Positions 17,881 through 26,470 are shown, counted from the first letter of the stretch. The stretch: DNA of 64,000 nt from Candidatus Methylomirabilis tolerans (GCA_019912425.1 JAIOIU010000029.1:29794-93793); one strand, 5' to 3'. The notes: generated by a model not told the origin, from the letters alone. Numbers and translations: made by a program.

Positions 17881-19344
17881 GTGAAAATTCTATTTGCGGC
17901 TTCCGAGGCTGCGCCGTTCGCCCATACGGGCGGACTAGGTGACGTGATCGGCGCCTTGCCAAAGGCGCTCGGTCGGCTTGGACACGATGTCCGACTTATC
18001 ATGCCGCTCTACCGCACTGTGGATGCGCAGCGACACCAACTCCGAATCGTCACAAGCGGGTTGAGTGTTCCGGCAGCCTCCAGCCCGCAAGCAGTGGACG
18101 TGCTGGAGGGAAACCTCTCCAGCGAGGTCCCGGTCTACTTTGTTCGCCACGATCCCTCGTTTGATCGCGACGGCCTCTATCAGACCGCATCCGCAGAGGA
18201 TTACCCTGACAATGCGGAGCGCTTCGCTCTATTCTGCCGGGCGGCTCTGGAGGTATGCCGACAGGTCGATTTTCAGCCGGAGGTTCTGCATGCTCACGAC
18301 TGGCAGACGGCGCTGCTCCCTGTCTACCTGAAGACTACCCTTTACAACGACCCATTTTTTCAGAAGACTGCAACGGTTTTCACCATCCATAATCTGGGCT
18401 ATCAGGGCCTCTTCCCATCCGAGGTGTTGCCGAAACTGATGCTGCCTCGAGAGTTGTTTACGCCGGCTGGACTTGAGTTCTACGGGAAGGGCAATCTACT
18501 GAAAGGCGGACTGCTCTTCGCTGACCTTCTGACTACGGTGAGCCGCCGCTACAGCCAGGAGATCCAGACTATGGACCAAGGGGTCGGTCTGGACGGCATC
18601 CTCAGAGAGCGGAAGGGCGATCTGTTCGGCGTATTAAATGGGATCGATCCGGAGGAATGGAACCCGGCCGACGATCCTCACATCGTCGCGCACTACACGA
18701 TCGACGATCTTTCGGGCAAGGCCCGGTGCAAGACGGATCTGCAGGAGCGATTCAAGCTTCCGGTCAAGGCGACTGTACCGCTGCTGGCCGTAATCTCCAG
18801 GCTGGTCGAACAGAAGGGGCTCGACCTGCTGCGCGATATTCTGGAGACGTTGATGACGCTGAACGTGCAACTCGTCCTGCTGGGAAGCGGCGGGAAGGAA
18901 CTCGAAGCGACCTTTCACGAGGCAGCGGCCAAGTACCCGTCCAAGCTGGCTGTCCGGATCGGCTTCGACGTTCCGCTATCGCATCAGATCGAAGCGGGCG
19001 CGGACCTTTTCCTGATGCCATCGCGGTACGAGCCATGCGGCCTGAACCAGATGTACAGCCTGGTCTACGGAGCGATTCCGGTCGTCCGCGCTACTGGCGG
19101 GCTGGACGACACCATTGCCCAATTCGATCCCGTAACGGGGCAGGGAAACGGATTCAGATTCGAGGATTCGACTGCGGACGCCTTTCTCCAGGCCATCCGG
19201 CAGGCGTTGGTGTTATATCACGAGAAGGCCTTGTGGCATCGGCTGATCACCAATGCTATGGCCGCTGACTTTACCTGGGATCGTTCTGCCAGAGAATACG
19301 GGCAGCTCTATCGGCACGCTGCCGAGAAGAAAGGCAAGCAGTAG
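17881..19344 (+). CDS. glgA: Glycogen synthase (ADP-glucose type)
   Basis: A 487-residue GT5 glycosyltransferase that extends alpha-1,4-glucan from ADP-glucose. N-terminal motif HTGGLGDVIGALPKAL, GINGIDPEEWNP-type region (LNGIDPEEWN) and the C-terminal SRYEPCGLNQMYSLVYG with ATGGLDDT are all present. In most members the residue before TGGL is the lysine that contacts ADP-glucose; here it is histidine (H15). The C-terminal catalytic loop is normal, so the enzyme is probably active. It starts at GTG 17881, downstream of tRNA-Asp. No other glycogen gene is nearby. Confidence 0.93.
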   Translation: MKILFAASEAAPFAHTGGLGDVIGALPKALGRLGHDVRLIMPLYRTVDAQRHQLRIVTSGLSVPAASSPQAVDVLEGNLSSEVPVYFVRHDPSFDRDGLYQTASAEDYPDNAERFALFCRAALEVCRQVDFQPEVLHAHDWQTALLPVYLKTTLYNDPFFQKTATVFTIHNLGYQGLFPSEVLPKLMLPRELFTPAGLEFYGKGNLLKGGLLFADLLTTVSRRYSQEIQTMDQGVGLDGILRERKGDLFGVLNGIDPEEWNPADDPHIVAHYTIDDLSGKARCKTDLQERFKLPVKATVPLLAVISRLVEQKGLDLLRDILETLMTLNVQLVLLGSGGKELEATFHEAAAKYPSKLAVRIGFDVPLSHQIEAGADLFLMPSRYEPCGLNQMYSLVYGAIPVVRATGGLDDTIAQFDPVTGQGNGFRFEDSTADAFLQAIRQALVLYHEKALWHRLITNAMAADFTWDRSAREYGQLYRHAAEKKGKQ

Positions 19345-19413
19345 TCGTATTGCACTGCACGGTGTTGTTGCTTGGTGATGGGTCATCCTACCTCATAGAA
19401 AGGGGAGAACCGA

Positions 19414-19809
19414 ATGCACGCATGGAAGAGAGTGGGAATTGGACTGCTGATGACAACGATGTTGATCGGCGGAAACATGGCTGCAGCTCAACAGGGACCG
19501 GCAAAGGAAACCGATCCCTTCCAGAAGCTGGGACTTTCAGCCGATCAGCGGACGAAGCTTGATACGGCCAAGAACGAGCGGATGACGTCGCTGAGCGCGA
19601 CTCAACAGAAGGTGATGGGGATCCGACAGAAGCTGATGGCCCTTGTTGTTGACAAGAAGGCCTCTGATCGAGAGATTGACAAGATCGCCGACGACTGGGC
19701 CGTGGCAGACAAAGAAGCCCTAAAGACGGAAACAAAGTTTTACAAGGCGCTGCGGCAGATACTGACCCAGGAGCAGCTCACGAAGCTAAGTCAAGGGAAT
19801 GGTAAGTAG
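19414..19809 (+). CDS. Spy/CpxP-like periplasmic LTxxQ protein
   Basis: A 131-residue exported protein with a signal peptide (MHAWKRVGIGLLMTTMLIGG, cut near NMAAA-QQ). Two LTxxQ-like motifs, LSADQRTKL and LTQEQLTKL, lie at the two ends of a helical, charged body, as in the Spy/CpxP family of envelope chaperones and stress sensors. A GAAAGGGG lies before the ATG. It is a separate small gene 69 bases after glgA. Function by family only. Confidence 0.75.
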   Translation: MHAWKRVGIGLLMTTMLIGGNMAAAQQGPAKETDPFQKLGLSADQRTKLDTAKNERMTSLSATQQKVMGIRQKLMALVVDKKASDREIDKIADDWAVADKEALKTETKFYKALRQILTQEQLTKLSQGNGK

Positions 19810-19842
19810 TAGGTGACCGCTGAAGGTCCCCCTCTATATTCT

Positions 19843-19913
19843 GTTCGTGGTGAGCCGGTCGAACCATGAGCGGAACTTGCTACAATGCTGCACCCTTCGG
19901 CAGGATCAGGGTG
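19843..19913. repeat. Two palindromic elements between convergent genes
   Basis: The first element (19843-19876) starts GTTCGTGGTGAGCC and ends ACCATGAGCGGAAC, an imperfect palindrome. The second (19891-19913) is CACCCT...AGGGTG. They lie between the Spy-like gene and the convergent TPR gene and could end transcription from both sides. Confidence 0.5.
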
Positions 19914-19948
19914 AACGGTGAATGTAACGAAGCGTTAGAGGCGCTACG

Positions 19949-21250
19949 CTAGGGCGAACTTGTATTCTCCTCTGTTCTGGTGGCTGGCAAGGTGCGTCGT
20001 GCCGTCTCCTTGCGGTAGGGTTCATGAAGATATCGCCTTGCCGCGTCTTTCGCGATGCTGTCGGTCTTGATTGCCAACGCCATCCGGTAGCTCCGCTCCG
20101 CCTCCATTCGCTTCTCTAGCAAGTCATGGATCATGCCGGTTCGAGTCCAGGCCCACGCCGTCACCCAGGCATACCGCGGCGTCGGTTGTTCGATCGTCTT
20201 CCTAAAGAAGCTCAAGGCTGTGGGATAGTCGCCGCGATCCATGTAGATCTTCCCCATAAGTTGGAAGTATCGCGGCAGCATTTCCCGCGTAAAATGGTAT
20301 CGGCCTAGCTCCAGATTCGCGCTGATGCGACGGCCGACCTCCAGCGCCTCAGGGAATCGTCCCAGCTCGGAATAGACCAGCGCCGCCTGAAAGTAAAGCT
20401 CCGGGTTGTTTGGGAATCGGCTGAGCAATTCATCAGCGAGCGGCAAGGCTTTTTCGAAGTCTTTCTCGATGCCAGTATAGGTCTGGAGAAGGCCGAACTT
20501 GGCCAGCGTCCGAGTCGCGACGCCCCGCTCGCTCGCCATTGTCAGCTCTCGCAGACCTCGCTCACGATCACCAGGTGGAAGCGCCAGGTGTACGAAGGGC
20601 CGATAGTACCATGCGATCCTGGAAAGCATAGAGTCGTATAGCCCCAAACCGTAGTAGGCATCGTACCGGATCGGTTGGTGCAAAAGGCAGGCGTCGAGAT
20701 ATGATCTTGTCCTCTTGATCGCCTGATAGGCTGAAAAATAGTTGCCCTGGATGCCGTCGATCATCGCCTTGGAGCCCCAGGCCATCCCCAGGAAAAGCAG
20801 GAGATCAGGCTCTTCAGGGACCTGTGTGAGGCGCGCCTCAGCCCTGGCGATGAGCGCTCGCATCGCGGCCAACAAATCATCTGTCTCCTGGCGGGTTGGC
20901 TCCCGATCCTGCAGACGCATGAGCGTCACGAAGGCTTGGTAAAACGGCGCAAGTAGCCCTGTCTTATCAACGTCGCCAAGACCGGCGAATGCCTGCTCGG
21001 CCAGGTCGTAGTCGAGATTAAGAAGGTGATCGGTCCCGGTCACCATTAACTCCTGGCTCTTTGTGTCGGTCCAGAGGTCGGCCCGGCTCGGATCGGGCGA
21101 CATGAGCACCAGCAACCCGAGGATAACGCCACAGCAGACTCGCCTGCCTGCGCCGACCTGCCCGCGCACTGCGCGCAGGCGGGGGCTTCGGTAGGCAGGC
21201 CACCCTTTGGCCGTCACGAACGCCCAGTACTCCATTTCGTAAGCCTCCAT
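19949..21250 (-). CDS. Exported TPR-repeat protein, unknown role
   Basis: A 433-residue frame with tetratricopeptide-like helical repeats over most of its length, for example PNNPELYFQAALVYSELGR and MDRGDYPTALSFFRKTIE. A hydrophobic stretch VILGLLVLMSPDPSRA before DLWTDTK looks like a signal peptide. The first 27 codons read partly through a 59-base palindrome, and the true start may be GTG 21169 (MRGQVGAGRRVCCG). No enzymatic motif is seen. The repeats suggest protein-protein contacts in the periplasm. Confidence 0.75.
   Translation of the reverse strand: MEAYEMEYWAFVTAKGWPAYRSPRLRAVRGQVGAGRRVCCGVILGLLVLMSPDPSRADLWTDTKSQELMVTGTDHLLNLDYDLAEQAFAGLGDVDKTGLLAPFYQAFVTLMRLQDREPTRQETDDLLAAMRALIARAEARLTQVPEEPDLLLFLGMAWGSKAMIDGIQGNYFSAYQAIKRTRSYLDACLLHQPIRYDAYYGLGLYDSMLSRIAWYYRPFVHLALPPGDRERGLRELTMASERGVATRTLAKFGLLQTYTGIEKDFEKALPLADELLSRFPNNPELYFQAALVYSELGRFPEALEVGRRISANLELGRYHFTREMLPRYFQLMGKIYMDRGDYPTALSFFRKTIEQPTPRYAWVTAWAWTRTGMIHDLLEKRMEAERSYRMALAIKTDSIAKDAARRYLHEPYRKETARRTLPATRTEENTSSP
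21142..21200. repeat. 59-bp palindrome inside the 5' part of the TPR gene
   Basis: GCCTGCCT (21142-21149) is mirrored by AGGCAGGC (21193-21200), with a further inner pairing CCCGCGCA/TGCGCGCAGGCGGG. It resembles a REP-type element. It lies within the first codons of the long frame, which argues for a shorter real N-terminus. Confidence 0.6.
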
Positions 21251-21371
21251 ACCCCGTTCATCTAACCCTTACTCCACCCTACCCTGCCTTGTCAATGCCC
21301 AGACTTCATGGTATCGTGACGCTATCCTGCTAAGGATCTAATGCGCCTACCGGTGTAGAAAGAGCGAGGAC

Positions 21372-22100
21372 ATGCACAAAACACCCGAACTGATTGTAGC
21401 CCTGGATGTGGGAGACCTGGCTTCAGCCGCCGTGATCGTAGAGCAACTGTATCCTACAGTGACACTGTTCAAGGTAGGTCTCCAGCTCTTCACGGCTGAG
21501 GGTCCGCGGGCGGTGGAGGCGGTCAGGCAGCGGGGTGGAGACGTCTTTCTGGATCTGAAGCTGCACGATATCCCGAATACCGTGGCCGCAGCGGTCCGCG
21601 AGGCCGTAAGGCTCAGGGCGGTGATGTGCACGCTTCACGCCTCCGGCGGACGATCGATGCTGCAGGCGGCAACGGCAGCCGTCGCTGCAAGCGGCGCGCC
21701 CATGCGGCTGCTGGCGGTAACAGTGCTTACCAGCCTCGACTCGCACGGCCTTGGAGAGATCGTCGGCGGCACGCCCGATCTGACGACGCAGGTCGTTCGT
21801 TTAGCCTCGCTTGCAGCCGAGGCCGGACTGGATGGCGTCGTGGCGTCGCCGCACGAAATCGGCGTGCTGCGGGCAGCGTTGGGACCGTCGATGCGGCTTG
21901 TCATCCCAGGCATCCGCCCGGCATGGGCTGCAGCCGATGACCAGCGCCGGGTCATGACTCCACAAGAGGCGGCTGTTGCGGGCGCGGACTACCTGGTGAT
22001 CGGCCGGCCGATTACGGCAGCAGCCGATCCGGTCAAGGCGACCCGCCGGATCCTGGATGACCTCAAGGCGGTGGCGTACGATGACAGCAGATCTATTTGA
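21372..22100 (+). CDS. pyrF: Orotidine 5'-phosphate decarboxylase
   Basis: A 242-residue enzyme that makes UMP from OMP, the last step of pyrimidine synthesis. The catalytic cluster DLKLHDIPNT (D61, K63, D66) is intact, with VALDVGD at the N-terminus and the phosphate-binding GRPIT near the C-terminus. A GAGG lies just before ATG 21372. The last 20 bases overlap rarA. Confidence 0.95.
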   Translation: MHKTPELIVALDVGDLASAAVIVEQLYPTVTLFKVGLQLFTAEGPRAVEAVRQRGGDVFLDLKLHDIPNTVAAAVREAVRLRAVMCTLHASGGRSMLQAATAAVAASGAPMRLLAVTVLTSLDSHGLGEIVGGTPDLTTQVVRLASLAAEAGLDGVVASPHEIGVLRAALGPSMRLVIPGIRPAWAAADDQRRVMTPQEAAVAGADYLVIGRPITAAADPVKATRRILDDLKAVAYDDSRSI

Positions 22101-23421
22101 CCGATTGCCCACCCCATCCCAAAAGGTTCCAGCGCCGCTTGCGGAACGAATGCGCCCAAGGACGCTCCAGGAATTCGTCGGACAGGAGCACCTGCTTGGA
22201 GAAGGGAAGCTCCTCCGGAGGGCCATGGAGGCAGGAGAGCTGCCGTCGCTGATTCTGTGGGGCCCGCCGGGCTCAGGCAAGACGACCCTCGCCTTTCTGT
22301 TGGCGGAACGGTGCAAGGCGACCTTTCAGCCATTCTCGGCCGTCACCTCCGGGATCAAGGAGATTAAAGAGGTGATCGTTCGGGCCCAGCAGGAGCGCGC
22401 CTATGGCAGACGGACACTCCTGTTCATCGACGAGATTCACCGTTTCAACAAAGCCCAGCAGGATGCCTTTCTGCCTCATGTCGAAGGGGGAACGATCGTG
22501 CTGATCGGGGCCACCACCGAGAACCCCTCGTTCGAGGTGATCGCCCCCCTCTTGTCCCGGGCGAAGGTCGTGACGCTTCGCCCGCTGACGGAGGACGCGT
22601 TGATGCTCATCCTTCGGCGCGCGCTCGACGATCAGGAGCGGGGGCTCGGTCGCCTTCGGATTGAGGCCGATGACGAGGCGCTACGCATTATCGCTGGGCT
22701 CGGTTCGGGAGATGCCCGCGTATCGCTGAACACCTTGGAGCTGGCGGCGCAGATGGTCAAGGAGCAGCCTGACGGGAGCAGACGGTTGACCGCACAGATA
22801 GCCCAGGAGGCATCAGGCAGACGGACGCTGCTGTACGACAAGACCGGAGAAGAGCATTACAACCTGATCTCAGCCCTGCACAAGAGCCTGCGGGGAAGCG
22901 ACCCTGATGCCTCTCTCTATTGGCTTGCCAGAATGCTGGCATCGGGCGAAGATCCGATGTACATTGCCAGGCGCGTGGTCCGGTTCGCGTCGGAAGATGT
23001 CGGAAATGCCGATCCACAGGCCTTGCAGGTGGCGCTGGCGGCCAAGGACGCCTACCATTTCCTCGGCTCTCCAGAGGGTGAATTGGCGCTTGCGCAGGCC
23101 GTGGTGTACCTTGCCACCGCGCCTAAATCGAATGCCATCTACCGGGCCTTTGGTGAGGCGCAACGGGATGTGGAGCAGGCGCCGCTCGAAGGGGTGCCGC
23201 TACACCTGCGAAATGCTCCAACCGCCTTGATGAAAGAGTTGGAATACGGCGCCGGCTACCAGTACCCGCATAATCTGCCTGGGGCCTTCGCTGGCCAGGA
23301 TTACCTGCCTGACAAGTTGAAAGACCGGATCTATTATCATCCTACTGACCGCGGACTCGAAGCCGAGATCGGCCGAAGACTTGCCGAATGGCGTCGTCGG
23401 AAGGTGGGGACGCCGTCGTAA
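22081..23421 (+). CDS. rarA: Replication-associated recombination protein A (RarA/MgsA)
   Basis: A 446-residue AAA+ ATPase of the clamp-loader clade that acts at stalled replication forks. Walker A is GPPGSGKT (61-68), Walker B is LFIDEIHRFN, sensor 1 is GATTENPSFE, and the C-terminal tetramerisation domain with YPHNLPG is complete. I chose ATG 22081 (MTADLFD); the frame is open 24 bases further upstream inside pyrF. It overlaps pyrF by 20 bases. Confidence 0.95.
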   Translation: MTADLFDRLPTPSQKVPAPLAERMRPRTLQEFVGQEHLLGEGKLLRRAMEAGELPSLILWGPPGSGKTTLAFLLAERCKATFQPFSAVTSGIKEIKEVIVRAQQERAYGRRTLLFIDEIHRFNKAQQDAFLPHVEGGTIVLIGATTENPSFEVIAPLLSRAKVVTLRPLTEDALMLILRRALDDQERGLGRLRIEADDEALRIIAGLGSGDARVSLNTLELAAQMVKEQPDGSRRLTAQIAQEASGRRTLLYDKTGEEHYNLISALHKSLRGSDPDASLYWLARMLASGEDPMYIARRVVRFASEDVGNADPQALQVALAAKDAYHFLGSPEGELALAQAVVYLATAPKSNAIYRAFGEAQRDVEQAPLEGVPLHLRNAPTALMKELEYGAGYQYPHNLPGAFAGQDYLPDKLKDRIYYHPTDRGLEAEIGRRLAEWRRRKVGTPS

Positions 23422-23436
23422 GCGATGGGAGTGTCT

Positions 23437-24324
23437 ATGGCTAGCATTAAGACTGTTGGAGTCATCGGTGCCGGTATCATGGGGTCCGGTATCGCGCAGG
23501 TCGTTGCACAGGGAGGCTACACCGTCGTCGTCAGGGAGGCGGAGCAGCGCTTGCTGGATACGGCGAGGCAGGCGATCGACGGGAGGCTGCAACGGGCGGT
23601 TGAAAAGGGACGGTTGACCGTCGAGGACAAGGCGGCGCTCCTTGGGCGGATCAGGTGGACCCTCGCCCTGGAAGAGTTGAGAGGGGCCGATCTGATCATC
23701 GAGGCGATCACCGAGGATTTGCTGTTGAAGCAGGATCTCTTCCGGATTCTGGATCGCCTCTGCCCGCCGAGCACCATCTTTGTCAGCAACACCTCATCCA
23801 TCAGCATCGTAGCGCTGGCTTCTGTGACGGAGCGAGCCGACCGGTTCGCCGGCCTGCATTTTTTCAATCCCGTTCCACTGATGAAGCTGGTAGAGGTGGT
23901 CCGGAGTATTCGTACCAGCGCGGAGACCTTTCGGATCGTCTCCGATTTTGCCGTGTCGCTGGGAAAGGAGCCGGTTACGGCAAAAGATCAGTGCGGTTTC
24001 ATCGTGAACCGCCTGCTGGTGCCGTACCTGTTAGATGGTATTCGCGCGTTAGAGGCGGGTGTCGCGTCTGCAGCGGATATCGACAAGGCGATGCGACTTG
24101 GCTGCAACCATCCGATGGGTCCCTTGGAGCTGGCCGATTTTGTCGGCCTTGACACGACCTACGCCATCGCGAACATCATGTTCGAAGAGTTTCGAGAACA
24201 GCGGTACGCGCCGCCTCCGCTTCTGAAAAAGATGGTCATTGCCGGTTATCATGGGCGGAAGTCAGGCCGGGGTTTTTATGACTACACAGGTCCGATACCG
24301 CACACAACGGACTTGGGCCTCTGA
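23437..24324 (+). CDS. hbd: 3-hydroxybutyryl-CoA dehydrogenase
   Basis: An NAD(P)-dependent 3-hydroxyacyl-CoA dehydrogenase of about 295 residues. The Rossmann motif GVIGAGIMGSGIAQV opens the protein. The catalytic region FAGLHFFNPVPLMKLVEV carries the active histidine, and the C-terminal domain has GFIVNRLLVPYL and GCNHPMGPLELADFVGLD. Start ATG 23437 is preferred over 23425 because GGGAG sits five bases before it. No thiolase or enoyl-CoA hydratase is adjacent, so the pathway (beta-oxidation, butanoate or PHB) is open. Confidence 0.9.
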   Translation: MASIKTVGVIGAGIMGSGIAQVVAQGGYTVVVREAEQRLLDTARQAIDGRLQRAVEKGRLTVEDKAALLGRIRWTLALEELRGADLIIEAITEDLLLKQDLFRILDRLCPPSTIFVSNTSSISIVALASVTERADRFAGLHFFNPVPLMKLVEVVRSIRTSAETFRIVSDFAVSLGKEPVTAKDQCGFIVNRLLVPYLLDGIRALEAGVASAADIDKAMRLGCNHPMGPLELADFVGLDTTYAIANIMFEEFREQRYAPPPLLKKMVIAGYHGRKSGRGFYDYTGPIPHTTDLGL

Positions 24325-24381
24325 TGCTGTTGCAACGGCGCGGTTTGACAACAAACGGCAACTCCACTGCAACTCCACTGC

Positions 24382-24410
24382 TTGACAAAAGAGCTTCGCG
24401 GTGCTACAAA
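24382..24410 (+). promoter_or_regulatory. Promoter for tRNA-Phe
   Basis: TTGACA (24382-24387), 17-base spacer, TACAAA (24405-24410), ending 43 bases before the tRNA. A short tandem repeat (CAACTCCACTG twice, 24359-24380) lies just upstream. Confidence 0.6.
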
Positions 24411-24452
24411 GATCGGGCCGTTCCGTGAACGGCTCATCCACATTCCGGTTTT

Positions 24453-24528
24453 GGGCAGGTAGCTCAGTCGGTAGAGCACAGGACTGAAAATCCTGGTGTC
24501 GGCGGTTCGATTCCGCCCCTGCCCACCA
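24453..24528 (+). tRNA. tRNA-Phe (anticodon GAA)
   Basis: A 76-base cloverleaf with acceptor stem GGGCAGG/CCTGCCC, discriminator A and encoded CCA. The anticodon stem GGA.../...TCC encloses CTGAAAA, giving GAA. It forms the left border of an accessory region with toxin-antitoxin-like genes, a common insertion point. Confidence 0.95.
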
Positions 24529-24641
24529 TCTATTTCATCAGCGCATCCTCATCCACTATCTCCTGATTGCCTCGATTGCGCCTGAATTTGTGCCCTTTCC
24601 CTACACCGAGGCCACCATTTAGCCATGTGGAGGTTACGGAT

Positions 24642-24671
24642 TTGACACCCAGCCAACGAGTGTGGTAATGA
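24642..24671 (+). promoter_or_regulatory. Possible promoter of the Phd-nucleotidyltransferase pair
   Basis: TTGACA (24642-24647) with TAATGA at 24666-24671 after an 18-base spacer, 27 bases before the first start codon. The -10 is weak. The Phd-like protein could autoregulate here, but no clear palindrome is visible. Confidence 0.3.
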
Positions 24672-24697
24672 ATATGTACACATTATGAGCCATCGAT

Positions 24698-24958
24698 ATG
24701 CGGGCATTTGGAGTCGGTGAGGCACGCAAGCGCCTCAAGCAGATCATCAACCAGACTGAGACCACCGACGCCGTGATTGCGCTGGAGCGGCATGGTCAAC
24801 CTGTCGCCATTGTCCTGTCCGTAGCACGGTACCGAAAATTGCTGGGAGAGGGCGCGGCACTCCTCGCTGCGCGCGAGCGCGGGGCCGGCCAGCGCATGAA
24901 GCAGGCGCTCGACCTCGGGCAGGCCTTCACGCGCCTGAAGGTTGACAGGCGCCCATGA
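24698..24958 (+). CDS. Phd/YefM-like antitoxin
   Basis: An 86-residue protein whose first half matches the Phd/YefM antitoxin fold: GVGEARKRLKQIINQ, then IALERHGQPVAIVLSVARYRKLL, the typical strand-helix pattern that dimerises and binds DNA. The second half is charged and helical, as expected for a toxin-neutralising tail. Its stop overlaps the start of the next gene as ATGA, which keeps the two in fixed ratio. The partner is not RelE, Doc or PIN but a nucleotidyltransferase-like protein, which is unusual. Confidence 0.75.
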   Translation: MRAFGVGEARKRLKQIINQTETTDAVIALERHGQPVAIVLSVARYRKLLGEGAALLAARERGAGQRMKQALDLGQAFTRLKVDRRP

Positions 24959-25506
24959 GGTACCGCGAATTCCTGGCCGCCCTGCGAAAGGCGCAAAAGG
25001 AAGCCGCCCAGCATGGGGTCCAGCTCTGTCTCATCGGGGGCATGGCAGTCTCGGTTTGGGGAACACCGAGGGCAACCAATGACGTCGACTTCCTTATCTG
25101 GCATCCGGATCGGACCGGGCTGGATCGGTTCTTCCGAGCGCTGCGGGAGGCCTATCCCGAATCAGACTACTTTCCCATCACCGAAGGCATGATCGCTCGG
25201 TCACTCCGCGTAGCCTATCCGGGGGGCCTGCACATCAATTGGATCGAACCTCGGTATGGCTGGCAGGTAGAGATGCTGCAGCGGGCCCCCTTGATCCAGA
25301 TTGGCCGAACGGCCTTGCCAGTCATCGACGTCGTGGACTTGATAGCGATGAAGCTGAAAGCCGGCGGGGCCAAAGGCGACGCGGATGCGTCGAACCTCTT
25401 TCAGACCATTCGCGGGCAGCCCACCTTGGTCCAACGGCTTCAAGACGTTGCCAGCCGCCTTCGCGTTGACCGCAAGCTGACCCGTCTGATTCACGCCAAG
25501 CGATGA
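24955..25506 (+). CDS. Nucleotidyltransferase-fold protein, putative toxin
   Basis: A 183-residue protein with the minimal nucleotidyltransferase signature LIGGMAVSVWGTPRATNDVDFLI, that is a GG motif followed by an R-x-T-x-D-x-D metal site. This resembles AbiEii/MNT-type and DUF6036-like proteins. It is coupled by ATGA to the Phd-like gene, so I infer a toxin-antitoxin pair in which this protein modifies a nucleic acid or protein. The tail of the gene (LTRLIHAKR and stop) reappears as a fragment near 29277 and, more diverged, near 26296. Confidence 0.7.
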   Translation: MRYREFLAALRKAQKEAAQHGVQLCLIGGMAVSVWGTPRATNDVDFLIWHPDRTGLDRFFRALREAYPESDYFPITEGMIARSLRVAYPGGLHINWIEPRYGWQVEMLQRAPLIQIGRTALPVIDVVDLIAMKLKAGGAKGDADASNLFQTIRGQPTLVQRLQDVASRLRVDRKLTRLIHAKR

Positions 25507-25754
25507 ATTCATCCCTGCTGCCTCACCTGACTGGGCGATTATAGATTGCAGGGTCCCCAAGAGGATTTCGTTGGGTCTGGAACAGGAACCGTCGGCGCGC
25601 TTCGAGACAGCTTGTTCTGCAAGGGAGGGTAAGGGTAAGGCAGTAACAAGGAAGATGAGAATACCTAATCCGAGAGAATGGGCAGACGCGCTCAGGAGTA
25701 TTGCAGTATTGCGTGATCAGCTCTCCGCTCGGCTAAGCCCACACCGGCCCACAC

Positions 25755-25994
25755 TCACATCTCTTCGTAGACTTTGAGGAATTCGTCTCTGGTGATACCC
25801 ACTTGAATGCAGATGGTGCGGAGCGTCGAGCCTCTGATATCGGAGTGATTAGGTATAGTGAGGGATATTTGCGTCCCATCCGGGTTCTCACGTACCATCG
25901 TCAGATGGGACCCCTCTCGGACAAGCCGGAAGCCAAGCTGCTCCAGGGTTTTGACGGCCCTGGCTTTCGGGCCATCAGCCGGAAACGTGGCCAT
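25755..25994 (-). CDS. hicA: HicA-like mRNA interferase toxin
   Basis: A 79-residue protein with the HicA fold: KTLEQLGFRLVREGSHLTMVR contains the catalytic histidine in GSHLTM, followed by ISLTIPNHSDIRGSTLRTI. HicA toxins cleave mRNA and tmRNA. Start ATG 25994 shares one base with the hicB stop (TGATG). The longer frame upstream is only the hicB shadow. The order hicB then hicA is the less common one but is known. Confidence 0.85.
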   Translation of the reverse strand: MATFPADGPKARAVKTLEQLGFRLVREGSHLTMVRENPDGTQISLTIPNHSDIRGSTLRTICIQVGITRDEFLKVYEEM

Positions 25995-26221
25995 CAGACG
26001 GGAACCGTCGCTTCCGCAATGAAGGCGTCCATGATGGGGGACTCGGCTGCCAGTGCCTCCGGTCCAAAGGTCTGGATGTGAAAGCGGATGGCAGATTGTA
26101 CATCTGCCAAGGCATCCTCGTAGGTCTCGCCTTCGCCGACCACTACCCCTTTGAGCCCCATGGGATAGGCGACGTAGCCCTCCGGATGTTTCTCCACGAT
26201 CACTTTGAAGTAGCGCATCAT
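25994..26221 (-). CDS. hicB: HicB-like antitoxin
   Basis: A 75-residue HicB-family protein: FKVIVEKHPEGYVAYPMGLKGVVVGEGETYEDALADVQSAI shows the partial RNase-H-like fold that covers HicA. No separate DNA-binding domain follows, so autoregulation is uncertain. ATG 26221 or 26218 are both possible. It lies opposite in direction to the flanking genes. Confidence 0.82.
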   Translation of the reverse strand: MMRYFKVIVEKHPEGYVAYPMGLKGVVVGEGETYEDALADVQSAIRFHIQTFGPEALAAESPIMDAFIAEATVPV

Positions 26222-26295
26222 CGTTCCCTTCTTCGACTAAGAGGGGTGCCATTTCAGGTTCATGTCGAGTCATCATACTCCTTCGCACCCCCAGG

Positions 26296-26470
26296 CGCAA
26301 GCTAACCCATCTGATTCATGCCGGACAATGAATGCATTCCCCGCTGTCTTAATGGGTGAACCGACAAATCCTCCCGCCGTGGCCGTAGCCATCCACCCTG
26401 ATAACCCACGATACCGCTTGACGCCCCCCGACGAATCTCTTACTGTTAGTTTACGATCGATCGATCTTGG
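26296..26470 (+). repeat. Imperfect direct repeat, copy B (left of the ATPase gene)
   Basis: About 175 bases that match 29277-29440 in order. CTGATTCATGC (like the tail of the nucleotidyltransferase gene) is followed by CGATACCGCTTGACGCC and then CGAATCTCTTACTGTT. This copy is more diverged, with small indels. Together with copy C it brackets the HerA-like gene. Confidence 0.65.
26418..26446 (+). promoter_or_regulatory. Duplicated promoter-like element, left copy
   Basis: TTGACG (26418-26423), 17 bases, TACTGT (26441-26446). The same pair with the same spacing precedes purM at 29392-29420. It is 250 bases before the ATPase start and may drive it. Confidence 0.4.

Noticed and set aside
25755..26300. 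A single 181-residue gene on the minus strand
   Set aside because: Only its last 79 residues are HicA-like; the first 102 are the out-of-frame shadow of hicB, which has its own start and a TGATG junction.
26446..26470. CGATCGATCGAT palindrome as an operator
   Set aside because: Short GATC-rich runs are frequent in this sequence and it is not repeated in the matching copy at 29420.
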